DNA of 64,000 nt. Source: CADEGL01 sp050180485. GTDB taxonomy: Bacteria > Pseudomonadota > Alphaproteobacteria > CADEGL01. The position numbers were made by a program, and so were the translations under genes. Below, one piece after another: positions 7,818-15,603 of this stretch. Position 1 is the stretch's first letter; every line of letters begins with the position of its first letter. The notes under the pieces are model-generated. The model did no database searches and was not told where the DNA came from. It was given only the letters and a program-made list of their open reading frames with translations. The DNA is taken from NCBI GenBank assembly GCA_050180485.1, contig JBFXED010000016.1:23682-87681 (forward strand), written 5' to 3'.

Positions 7818-8579
7818 TCAGCTCTTGTAGTCGGGTTCTTCGCGGTCGAGGTCGCGCTTCAGCGCCTCGTAGCTCAAGGCCGCGCTCTCTTCCCACTCGT
7901 CGTCGAGCTGGCTACGGGTGAACTGGGCGATCTGCTGGGGCACCTCGCGCGGCTCCTCGCCCGATTCCTTGATCCGATGAAGCTGCTGGCAAGCCAGTTC
8001 CATGTAATAGAGGTCGTACCAGGTCTGGGAAACGTTCGCCCCCACGGCCGTGACGCCATGGTTGGCCGAGAGCAGCAGCGGCTTGTCGCCCAATGCGGCG
8101 GCCATGCGCGCGCCTTCCTCGAAGGAGGTGCCGAGTCCGCCGAAATGATCGTCATAGGCGACGCGGTCGTAGAAGCGCAGGGCGTCCTGGTGGACCATCA
8201 GCAAGCGACCCGGCTTGGTCATGGTCAGCCAGGTCGTATAGGCCGGATGGCAGTGCAGCACGCAGGCCGCGTGCGGCCCCAACTTGTGGAACGAGGCGTG
8301 GATGCACAGCGCCGAGCGCTCGATCTTGCCGCGGCCTTCCACGATGTTGCCGTCGAAATCCGAGACGATGAGGTTGGAAGCGGTAACTTCCGACATCAGC
8401 ACGCCGTGGGGCTTCACGAGGAAACGGTCGGTCGTGCCCGGCACCACCAGTGTGAAATGGTTCCATATCCCATCGTCGAAGCCGAAGCGGTGCGCCAAAC
8501 GATGCGCCGCCGCCAGATCGACCCGTGCCCGCCAGACCGGATCGGCCTTCTCGTCGATCCGCACCACGTTGCCTGTCAT
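7818..8579 (-). CDS. Class II aldolase/adducin family protein
   Basis: A 253-residue protein with the class II aldolase fold, related to L-fuculose-phosphate aldolase and L-ribulose-5-phosphate epimerase. HASFHK and HCHPAY supply the zinc-binding histidines, and LLSANHGVTAVG is the family's conserved C-terminal strand with a further His. These enzymes cleave or epimerise via a zinc enediolate, often on phosphorylated substrates, but many members of this length are uncharacterised. It is the first gene of the minus-strand run to 1934, so the promoter is likely in 8580-8695, shared divergently with the FAD oxidase gene. Confidence 0.82.
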   Translation of the reverse strand: MTGNVVRIDEKADPVWRARVDLAAAHRLAHRFGFDDGIWNHFTLVVPGTTDRFLVKPHGVLMSEVTASNLIVSDFDGNIVEGRGKIERSALCIHASFHKLGPHAACVLHCHPAYTTWLTMTKPGRLLMVHQDALRFYDRVAYDDHFGGLGTSFEEGARMAAALGDKPLLLSANHGVTAVGANVSQTWYDLYYMELACQQLHRIKESGEEPREVPQQIAQFTRSQLDDEWEESAALSYEALKRDLDREEPDYKS

Positions 8580-8695
8580 ACCCGCCTCCCTCGCCTTCGC
8601 GCGCTTCCCCGCCGCTTAGGCCGATATCCTAGCAACGAACCGGCCGAAATACCCCTTGTCAGACAGGCCACCGCCCGCGACCATTTCCGCGAACG

Positions 8696-9910
8696 ATGCC
8701 GCCAAAATTCCTGGCCGAACGGCCTAAAATTAAATCCGGCGGTTCGGGCAGTCAAGCGGGGGACGGTTTGCCTCAACCCATCCAGTGCGACGTTCTGATC
8801 GTCGGCGGCGGCATCGCGGGCGCGTCGTTGGGCTATCGCTTGGCGCCCCATCGCAAGGTCGTCGTGCTGGAGCGTGAATCGGCGCCGGGATACCACTCCA
8901 CCGGCCGCTCCGCCGCGGGCCTGTCCGAGAATCTCGGCACGCGGCCGATCCGCGCCTTGACCGCTCTCTCCCGCCCGTTCTTCGCGACGCCGCCGAAAGG
9001 CTTCGCCGATGTGCCTCTGATGCGGCCCCGACCGTGGCTGTTCATCGCGCGCGCGGACCAGCGCGCGGAATTCGAAAGCCACCTGGCCGAGGCGCGCGAA
9101 ACCTGCCCCGCCATCACCGAGCTTGACTCAGACGCTGCGGTGAAACTGTTCCCGCTGCTGCACCGCGACTATATCGACCGGGCGTTCCTCGAGGCCGAAG
9201 CGACGGACTTGGACGTGGATGCGATCCTGCAAGGCTACCTGCGCGGCCTGCGCGCGCACGATGGAACGCTCGTGACGGATGCCGAGGTCCTGCGCGCGGA
9301 AAGGCAAAACGGTGCCTGGCGCGTCGACACGAAGGCGGCCTCCTACACAGCGCCCGTGCTGGTGAATGCGGGCGGCGCCTGGTCCGACGAGACCGCGCGC
9401 CTGGCCGGCGTGAAGCCGGTCGGTCTGGTGCCCAAGCGGCGCACGGCGATGATCGTGGCCCCGCCGAACGACGTGGATGTTTCGCGCTGGCCCGAGATCG
9501 ACGATGTCGGCAATGAATTCTATGTGAAGCCGGAGGCGGGCAAGTTTTTGCTCTCCCCCTCCGACGAGACGCCATCGGCCCCGACCGACGCCCAGCCCGA
9601 TGAGATGGACATCGCCATCGCGGTCGACCGGCTGGAGCAGGCAATGACGTTTAAGGTTCGGCGTATCGAGCGGAGTTGGGCGGGCCTGCGCAGCTTCGTC
9701 GCCGACCGCACGCCGGTATTCGGCTTCGACCCTGGTGTCGAAGGCTTCTTCTGGCTGGCCGGCCAAGGCGGCGCGGGCATTCAGACCTCGGCCGGGTTGT
9801 CGCAGGCCGCCGCCAGCCTCATCCTGGGCACGGATTGGCCCGCGCTTCTAGCCACGCGCAGCATCACCCCCGCCACATTTTCGCCCGCCCGCCTCAGGAG
9901 CAACCCATGA
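8696..9910 (+). CDS. FAD-dependent amine/D-amino acid oxidase (DAO family)
   Basis: A ~404-residue DAO-family flavoprotein. The FAD motif (VLIVGGGIAGASLGYRL) lies near residue 33, with VNAGGAWSDE in the middle and a C-terminal WLAGQGGAGIQTSAG typical of glycine oxidase/sarcosine oxidase-like proteins. It should oxidise a C-N bond to an imine with release of H2O2 or reduction of another acceptor. The start is uncertain: ATG 8696 has no ribosome site and gives a non-conserved tail, whereas TTG 8768 follows GGGGGAC and starts just before the FAD motif; I lean to the latter but report the longer frame. Its stop overlaps the start of a RidA gene (ATGA), a sensible coupling because RidA hydrolyses the imines such oxidases release. 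Confidence 0.83.
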   Translation: MPPKFLAERPKIKSGGSGSQAGDGLPQPIQCDVLIVGGGIAGASLGYRLAPHRKVVVLERESAPGYHSTGRSAAGLSENLGTRPIRALTALSRPFFATPPKGFADVPLMRPRPWLFIARADQRAEFESHLAEARETCPAITELDSDAAVKLFPLLHRDYIDRAFLEAEATDLDVDAILQGYLRGLRAHDGTLVTDAEVLRAERQNGAWRVDTKAASYTAPVLVNAGGAWSDETARLAGVKPVGLVPKRRTAMIVAPPNDVDVSRWPEIDDVGNEFYVKPEAGKFLLSPSDETPSAPTDAQPDEMDIAIAVDRLEQAMTFKVRRIERSWAGLRSFVADRTPVFGFDPGVEGFFWLAGQGGAGIQTSAGLSQAAASLILGTDWPALLATRSITPATFSPARLRSNP

Positions 9911-10344
9911 ACGACATACGGCGCCACGACATCCCCGAATCGAAAGCCGCCCAGGTCTATCGCCATGTCGTTTTTGACGGAGACTATGTCTTCATCGCCG
10001 GGCAGTTGGCTTCGGATCGCACGAATCCGTCGCCGGTCCTGGGCGACATAGAGACCGAGACGCGCACGGCGATGGAGCTTCTGGGTGCGGCGCTGAAGTC
10101 CGTTGGCCTGGATTTCACCGATGTGATGCAGGCGCGTGTGTTCATGACTGATCTTTCGGAGTTCGCGCGCATGAACAAGGTCTACGGTTCGTTCTTTCCG
10201 CCGGGCGAGACGCCGGCACGCACCTGTGTCGGCGTCGCGAATCTGTTGAACGGCTGTAGAATTGAGATCGATTTCGTCGCGCGCATGCGCAAGTTCGATT
10301 CGGCGAAGCATCTGGGCGCGCCGCGCGCGGAGCATGCGCGATGA
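9907..10344 (+). CDS. RidA family protein (reactive intermediate/imine deaminase type)
   Basis: A 145-residue RidA/YjgF domain protein: YVFIAGQLASD, the MELLGAALKSVG helix, MQARVFMTDL, then ETPARTCVGV with the conserved Arg and CRIEIDFVA with the Glu. Length is standard plus a short tail, unlike the basic-tailed RidA at 346-822. The start ATG at 9907 overlaps the TGA of the upstream oxidase and its own stop overlaps the next SDR gene's start, so three genes form a coupled operon. Likely role: hydrolysis of the imine/enamine product of the oxidase to the ketone plus ammonia. Confidence 0.87.
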   Translation: MNDIRRHDIPESKAAQVYRHVVFDGDYVFIAGQLASDRTNPSPVLGDIETETRTAMELLGAALKSVGLDFTDVMQARVFMTDLSEFARMNKVYGSFFPPGETPARTCVGVANLLNGCRIEIDFVARMRKFDSAKHLGAPRAEHAR

Positions 10345-11186
10345 AGGTCCTTGTCACGGGTGCGAGCGGCCGGCTGGGGCGGCGGATCGTCGCCCTGCTG
10401 GCCAAGGCGGACGAAGTCACCGCCTTCGACATGAAGACCGTCGACTCCACCGCGCATCATCGCATCCAGGGCGACATCCTGGATTTCGACGCGGTGAAGC
10501 GTGCCGTTCGCGGCCAGGACGCCGTCATCCATCTGGCCGCCGCACTCGTGGCCCACAAGCTGCCGCACGAGAGGCTGGTGCAGACCAACGTCATGGGCAC
10601 CTGGCACGTCTTCGCCGCGGCCGCGGAGGCCGGGGTGAAAAAACTCGTCCACACTTCCAGCGAGACGGCGACCGGCGTGGTTTTCGCCCACCCCTCGCGC
10701 CCGCCCCGCTATCTCCCAGTTGATGAAGATCATCCGCTCCATCCTTCCGAGCCCTACGGCATGAGCAAGGCGATGAGCGAGGAGATAGCCAAGATGTTTG
10801 CCTTACGTGGCGGCATGACAGTGACGGTGATCCGCCCGACCCTGGTGGCCACCGAAACCATCGCGCCAAAGCTCGACGCGCTGGGCACCGATCCGCGCAA
10901 CATCGACCTGTGGGGTTGGGCCGATCCGGAGGATGTGGCGGAGGCGTACCGCCTGGCGCTTGGGCGCAAGGGCGATCCCTATGACGTGTTCTTCATCAGC
11001 GCGCCAAACACGCTGTCCGATACGCCGACGCTCGACCTGCTGCGCGCCTATTATGGGAAATTGCCGGAGGTGCGGCAGCCGGAGCTGTACCAGCGCGATC
11101 CGCACGCGGGTGTGTTCTCGATCCAGCGTGCGCAAGAGCGGCTGGGCTTCAAGCCCCACCGCGACTGGCGGAAGCTGCGCGCCTAG
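10341..11186 (+). CDS. NAD(P)-dependent epimerase/dehydratase (extended SDR)
   Basis: A 281-residue extended short-chain dehydrogenase. The cofactor motif is VTGASGRLGRR at residues 4-14; HTSSETATG supplies the catalytic Ser region and YGMSK the Tyr-x3-Lys pair. It is the third gene of the FAD oxidase-RidA-SDR operon, with an ATGA overlap, so it may reduce the ketone formed by the first two steps or act on a nucleotide-sugar-like substrate; the family is too broad to name one. Its TAG stop shares the palindrome CTAG (11183-11186) with the stop of the convergent DUF1275 gene. Confidence 0.82.
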   Translation: MKVLVTGASGRLGRRIVALLAKADEVTAFDMKTVDSTAHHRIQGDILDFDAVKRAVRGQDAVIHLAAALVAHKLPHERLVQTNVMGTWHVFAAAAEAGVKKLVHTSSETATGVVFAHPSRPPRYLPVDEDHPLHPSEPYGMSKAMSEEIAKMFALRGGMTVTVIRPTLVATETIAPKLDALGTDPRNIDLWGWADPEDVAEAYRLALGRKGDPYDVFFISAPNTLSDTPTLDLLRAYYGKLPEVRQPELYQRDPHAGVFSIQRAQERLGFKPHRDWRKLRA

Positions 11187-11806
11187 GCCGTATGCGGCTT
11201 CTCGAAGATGAAGGGAAGCAGCAATACCACGGGCACGAGCAAGATCAGATCGCCTAGGGGTGAAGCCGCCACGCTGAGCGCGGCGCCGATGGCGTAGGCC
11301 GACCAGGCGGCGGCCAGCACCGGCATGGTGAGCCTAATGTCGGGCGGCGGGCGCTTCGAGACCCCGCCTTCCACGATACGGACGATGACCGAGGTCACCA
11401 CCACGGTCGAGATCGTGACCGTGCCGAAGCGCGTCATGCTGGCGGCCTGCAGACCCATGGCGCCCGCCAGCATGATCAGCGCAACCGTCTTGCTGGGCGC
11501 CAAAATCGCGACCAGCGTGATCAGCAGCGCCTCGAGCAGAAGCGGCACGCGCAGATGCTTGGCTTCCAGAAGATAGGCGAAGGCCACGCCGGCGGAAAAA
11601 CTGCCGAGCGTGATCACATAGACCAGCGTGTTCGCCCAGGCGCCGTGCGCGACCGACATGGCCAACAACACTGTGTTGCCCGTCATGTTGGCGGCGAAGA
11701 CACCGCCCAGATCGACATAGCCGACGGCATCGACAAATCCCGCGATGCCGCACATGAGGCCCGCCCGCAACCAGGGCGTGTGCCAGAACCGCAGAATGCC
11801 ACCCAC
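11183..11806 (-). CDS. DUF1275 (YoaK) family membrane protein
   Basis: A ~207-residue hydrophobic protein with about six predicted membrane segments. GLMCGIAGFVDAVGY and the following ANMTGNTVLLA are the signature of DUF1275/YoaK proteins, whose function is unknown. I chose GTG 11806, which starts 17 bases after the upstream hydrolase stop; longer readings overlap that gene. Following the carbamoyl-hydrolase at short distance, it may be a transporter for that pathway, but this is inference only. The stop shares CTAG with the convergent SDR gene. Confidence 0.8.
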   Translation of the reverse strand: MGGILRFWHTPWLRAGLMCGIAGFVDAVGYVDLGGVFAANMTGNTVLLAMSVAHGAWANTLVYVITLGSFSAGVAFAYLLEAKHLRVPLLLEALLITLVAILAPSKTVALIMLAGAMGLQAASMTRFGTVTISTVVVTSVIVRIVEGGVSKRPPPDIRLTMPVLAAAWSAYAIGAALSVAASPLGDLILLVPVVLLLPFIFEKPHTA

Positions 11807-11823
11807 GCCGGTCGGCCTTTGGC

Positions 11824-13071
11824 CTACGCCGCGTGCATCAGCCGCAGGATCGACTGCAGCAGCACGTTGGCGCCCTGCTCCAACAGCTTCCAGTCGGTCC
11901 ATTCGTCGCGCCGGTGGCTGCGCCCGCCCTCGGACGGGACGAAGATCATGCCGGCATCGGCCACGCGCGCCATGACCTGGGCGTCGTGACCAGCACCCGA
12001 GGGCATGCGGTGCGAACCCAGGCCCAGCGCCTTGGCCGCGCCTTCGATCGTGTCCTGCACCCGTGGCGCCATGAGCGCCGAGGTGTTACCAGAGATGTGC
12101 TCGTGCGTGACCGTGAGCCGGTGCTCGGCCGCGACCTTGTCGGCCAGCTTGTAGGTCGCCTTGACTAGGCGCTTCACCAGCTTCTGGTCGATGTCGCGCA
12201 GCTCCTGGCGCATATAGATTTCGGGCGGCACGATGTTGGCCGCCGCCGTCTTCGACTTCACGATGCCATAGGTGATGCGCGTCAGCGGCGTGCCGCGCTT
12301 GAGTGCCATGCGGCGGGCCTTGTAGGCGAACTCGGCCGCGCCGGTGAAGGCGTCCTTGCGCATGTCCATGGGCGTCGTGCCGGCATGGTCCGGCTCGCCC
12401 TTGAAGACGAAGTCCGAGTGGTCGATGCCCACGATGCCCTCGACCACGCCGATGGGCATCTTTTTGGCCTCCAGCACCGGTCCCTGCTCGATATGCAGCT
12501 CGATATAGGCCGCAATGTCGCCCTTCTTGCGCTTGGCCTTGCCGATCTTCTCCAGGTCGAAGCCGGCCTGGCGCATGGCGTCGCCGAGCGAGCCGCCGTT
12601 CGGATCTTTCGCGTGGGCGACCTCGTTCATGTCCAGGCGTCCGGCCATGGCCTTGGAGCCCATGCAGTCGAGGAAACGTCCTTCCTCGTCGATGAAGGCC
12701 ACGGGCTCGAAGCCGCGCGGCGCGCTGAGATTCGCGGCTTGGATCACGCGCGCGCATTCGAGCGCGGACAGCACGCCGAAGGCGCCGTCGAGCGGTCCGC
12801 CATCCGGCACCGTGTCGATATGGGAACCGGACATGACCACCGGCCCTTCGGCCGCGCCGACATGGCCGATCGTGTTGCCCGCCGCGTCGTCGCGCGCGGC
12901 GATGTTGGCCTCGGCCATGCGGCCCTTGAACCAGCGCCGCGCCTCTTCATAGGCCGGTGCAAACGCGTGGCGGGTCAAGGCACCGTCCGGCGCGCGGCCG
13001 ATCTTGGACAACGTCTCGATGTCGTTGCGCAGCCGCGCGATGTCGACGCGCAGGGATTCCCAGGCAGCCAT
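11824..13071 (-). CDS. M20-family zinc hydrolase, N-carbamoyl-L-amino acid hydrolase type
   Basis: A 415-residue amidase of the hydantoinase/carbamoylase group. Zinc-binding motifs run in order: SGSHIDTVPDGG, DGAFG, DEEGRF, ELHIEQGPVLE and GAGHDAQVMA. The family includes N-carbamoyl-L-amino acid hydrolase, allantoate and ureidoglycolate amidohydrolases and beta-ureidopropionase; I favour the first but the substrate is not provable. ATG 13071 follows GGAGACGAAC; the longer reading has no support. It lies in the same direction as, and downstream of, a creatinase-fold gene, separated by a hairpin at 13096-13129. Confidence 0.85.
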   Translation of the reverse strand: MAAWESLRVDIARLRNDIETLSKIGRAPDGALTRHAFAPAYEEARRWFKGRMAEANIAARDDAAGNTIGHVGAAEGPVVMSGSHIDTVPDGGPLDGAFGVLSALECARVIQAANLSAPRGFEPVAFIDEEGRFLDCMGSKAMAGRLDMNEVAHAKDPNGGSLGDAMRQAGFDLEKIGKAKRKKGDIAAYIELHIEQGPVLEAKKMPIGVVEGIVGIDHSDFVFKGEPDHAGTTPMDMRKDAFTGAAEFAYKARRMALKRGTPLTRITYGIVKSKTAAANIVPPEIYMRQELRDIDQKLVKRLVKATYKLADKVAAEHRLTVTHEHISGNTSALMAPRVQDTIEGAAKALGLGSHRMPSGAGHDAQVMARVADAGMIFVPSEGGRSHRRDEWTDWKLLEQGANVLLQSILRLMHAA

Positions 13072-13095
13072 GTTCGTCTCCGCTTCAAAGCAAGA

Positions 13096-13129
13096 GGGCC
13101 CCACCCTCGATCCGCTCGGGATGGGGCCC
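13096..13129 (-). terminator. GC-rich hairpin between the M24 hydrolase and the M20 hydrolase genes
   Basis: GGGCCCCACCC (13096-13106) pairs with GGGATGGGGCCC (13118-13129) with one bulged base; on the minus strand TCTTGCTTT follows. It sits 48 bases after the M24 stop and 24 bases before the M20 start, so it may terminate or attenuate the transcript, or stabilise its 3' end. Confidence 0.5.
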
Positions 13130-13177
13130 CTTGGACCACCGTTCTCCGCGCCGATCGGCGCGGGTTCGCAAGTCAGA

Positions 13178-14362
13178 TCACTTGATGATCAGCTTGCGCG
13201 GAAGACCGTTCAGCACTTCGCAGCCGGTCTTGGTGACTCGGACCGAAGCGCTGAAGCCGATGCCGCAGTCGCGATACTTGAGCGTCAGCGGCACCATGTG
13301 GAACGTCATGTTGGTCTCGAGCTTCCGTGTCTCGCGCGGCTTGAGCGACAGGATCTGCCCCTCACCCCAGTCCGGCGGGAACGCGACGCCGATGGAGTAG
13401 CCCGTGCGGTGGCGGAAGAATTCGCCGAAGCCCGCCTTCTCCACCACGCTGCGCGCGGCCTTGTCGACCGCCTCGCAGGTGACGCCCGGCTTGATCTTGT
13501 CGATGGCCGCTTCCAAGCCGCCGATGACCGCATCGGCCATTTTGCGCACGATCGGACGCGGTTCGCCGACATTGCAGCAGCGCATGATCGCCGCCGTGTA
13601 GCGGTTGATGTTGGCGGAGACCTCGAAATAGACCGGGTCGCCCTCCTCGATCACGTTGTTGCGCCACGTCTGGTGCGGCAGGCAGGTGCGCGCGCCCGAC
13701 AGGATGAAGGGCGGCAGGCCCGGATACTGGCTGCCGTTGGTGGTCAGCACACGCTCCACCTCGGCGGCCACATCGTTGTCCGTGACGCCGCCGGCCACCT
13801 TGTCGATACCGGCCTGCACGGCGCGGTCCAGGATGCGCGCGGCCTTACGCATCGTGTCCAACTCCTCGTCGGACTTGATGACGCGGGCTTCCTCGACGAT
13901 GTGCGTCGAATCGACGATCTTCGCCTTGGGGAAGTGGCTCTTCAGGTTCTCGAACTCGAAGACGTTGAAGAACCAGCCACGCTTCTCGACGCCGATGGTC
14001 TTGTTGCCGAGGCCGAGCTTCTGGATCACCGAAGCCGTCACGTCGGCCGGCACCATGTAGTCCTTGATCTCGGTGAAGCCCTCGAGCCACGTGTACTCGT
14101 ACACGTTCAGCGACTCGAAACTGCGCATCACCATCACGGGCTGCTCGCCGAGCGGCAGCACGAGGCAGTGATAGCCGTAATAGCCCGGCGTTTCGTAGCC
14201 GGTCAGGTAGCAGAGGTTTTCCGGGCCACGGACCAGGAGGACGTCGATGCCCTCCTTCTTCATCATCGCGGTGACGAGGTCGTAGCGGCGGCGGTATTCG
14301 GCAGGCGTGAAGTTGAGCCGTTCATGCTCAACAAGCTTGAGCTTGAAGCCAGGTTTGGCCAT
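13178..14362 (-). CDS. M24-fold hydrolase, metal-free creatinase/DoeA type, copy 1
   Basis: A 394-residue pita-bread (M24) protein. The ligands of M24 aminopeptidases are replaced: the two Asp positions read FEVSA and YTAAIM, and the usual HGIG reads GYSIG, as in the metal-independent creatinase and ectoine hydrolase (DoeA). H230 (CLPHQTW) matches the catalytic His of those enzymes, E247 the next Glu, and PPDWGEGQ is a DoeA-like loop. Where I expect the distal Glu, the motif reads GFSASV with Ala372. It probably hydrolyses a C-N bond in a small amidino or cyclic amine compound. ATG 14362 matches the family start. A paralogue lies at 19033-20319. Confidence 0.82.
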   Translation of the reverse strand: MAKPGFKLKLVEHERLNFTPAEYRRRYDLVTAMMKKEGIDVLLVRGPENLCYLTGYETPGYYGYHCLVLPLGEQPVMVMRSFESLNVYEYTWLEGFTEIKDYMVPADVTASVIQKLGLGNKTIGVEKRGWFFNVFEFENLKSHFPKAKIVDSTHIVEEARVIKSDEELDTMRKAARILDRAVQAGIDKVAGGVTDNDVAAEVERVLTTNGSQYPGLPPFILSGARTCLPHQTWRNNVIEEGDPVYFEVSANINRYTAAIMRCCNVGEPRPIVRKMADAVIGGLEAAIDKIKPGVTCEAVDKAARSVVEKAGFGEFFRHRTGYSIGVAFPPDWGEGQILSLKPRETRKLETNMTFHMVPLTLKYRDCGIGFSASVRVTKTGCEVLNGLPRKLIIK

Positions 14363-14487
14363 TGGGGGTCCCCTGATGGTTGGTTCTTCTTCCCGTACCT
14401 GCCGCCACACGGCCGCGATGCGTGTCGCGCGGGCCCCGCGGTACGAGACGGACGAAGCCTAGCGGCCTCGCATCGGCTTTACAAACC

Positions 14488-14520
14488 CCAAGCCCACCCG
14501 CCGATGAACAGCGGGCTTGG
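14488..14520 (-). terminator. Hairpin behind the Ldh-family dehydrogenase gene
   Basis: CCAAGCCC (14488-14495) pairs with GGGCTTGG (14513-14520), with further pairing of CGC/GCG inside. It begins 6 bases past the stop at 14527 and is followed on the minus strand by GGTTTGT. A plausible but T-poor terminator. Confidence 0.48.
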
Positions 14521-14526
14521 CCGTTC

Positions 14527-15585
14527 CTATACCGGTATTGTCACCTTCAGTTCGGCGGCGATCTTGCCGAGCGTCGTCCAGGTGGCTTCCAACACCGGCA
14601 CGCCCGACTTCAGGCGCTCCGCGCGCTCGGCGAAGCCACGCTCGCCCGGAATGCGGATGCCAGGCGAGCCGGGCGCTCTCTTGGAGCTCTTGATCTCGGC
14701 GATATGCGCGCTGGCCGCGCGGCGGAATTCGTCGGGCGAACCGAACGCGGCCGGATCGATCGCCACGAACAGGTGACCGTGGCGTCCGACCTTGCCCTCG
14801 TCCTGCCAGCCGACCAGCGCGGGACCGGCCTCGCTCGTGGTCAAGGGACCGCACAGCAGCGCCACCGATAAGGCCAAGCCAAAGCCTTTGTGCCCCGCCA
14901 ACGTGCTGAGCGCACCCGCCATCACGGTGACCGCATCAGAGGAAGGAAGACCATCCGGCCCGATGCCCGTTCCGGGCGGAACCTGCTCCTTGTGATAGGC
15001 GGCAAGGCGGACATGGGAGCGCGACATCGTGCTCATCGCCATGTCGACGACGAACGGATCGGGCCCATCGAGCGGAAAGGCGAAGGCGATCGGATTGGTG
15101 GACAGCATCCGCTCCATCCCGCCCGGTGGATGGACCAGCGGCGGGCCAGAGGTCGCGACCAAGCCGACGACACCGGCGCGCGCCAACCGCTCGGCGTAAT
15201 AACCGATCATGTAGATGTCGGCCGAGTTGGCCAGCGCCACCGTGGCACATCCCGCCGTCTTGGCTTTCTTCGCCGCGATGTCGCAGGCCAGGAAAGCCGC
15301 CGCGTGGCCCGGCCCCTTATGCCCGTCGATCAAGACGGTGGCGGGCAGATCGCGAAGGATTTCCGGTTTGCCCTTGGGATCGATCTTTCCATCCTGCAGG
15401 TAGTGGACCATGTAGGGCAGATAATCGACGCCCTGGCCCGAGAAGCCGCGCAGGTCGGCCTCGACGAAAACCTCGGCCGAGGCCGCCGCGTCTTCGCGCG
15501 AACAACCGGCCGCGACCAGAAGATCGGTCGCGAACCGGCGCAGCGTGCCGGCATCGAGAATCCGCGTGGGACGTTCCGCCGCCAT
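14527..15585 (-). CDS. Ldh family (type 2 malate/L-lactate) NAD(P)-dependent oxidoreductase
   Basis: A 352-residue member of the LDH2/MDH2 family, distinct from Rossmann dehydrogenases. The N-terminal helix (LRRFATDLLVAAGCSREDAA), FSGQGVDYLPYM, STNPIAFAFP and GALSTLAGHKGFGLALSVALL are typical. Members reduce 2-oxo acids or cyclic imines (delta1-piperideine/pyrroline-2-carboxylate reductases) as well as malate and ureidoglycolate. Given amino-compound genes on both sides, an imine or 2-oxo acid substrate is likely. It starts 18 bases after the semialdehyde dehydrogenase stop, so they share a transcript. Confidence 0.82.
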   Translation of the reverse strand: MAAERPTRILDAGTLRRFATDLLVAAGCSREDAAASAEVFVEADLRGFSGQGVDYLPYMVHYLQDGKIDPKGKPEILRDLPATVLIDGHKGPGHAAAFLACDIAAKKAKTAGCATVALANSADIYMIGYYAERLARAGVVGLVATSGPPLVHPPGGMERMLSTNPIAFAFPLDGPDPFVVDMAMSTMSRSHVRLAAYHKEQVPPGTGIGPDGLPSSDAVTVMAGALSTLAGHKGFGLALSVALLCGPLTTSEAGPALVGWQDEGKVGRHGHLFVAIDPAAFGSPDEFRRAASAHIAEIKSSKRAPGSPGIRIPGERGFAERAERLKSGVPVLEATWTTLGKIAAELKVTIPV

Positions 15586-15603
15586 GTGCCCCCGGCAATC
15601 CGG

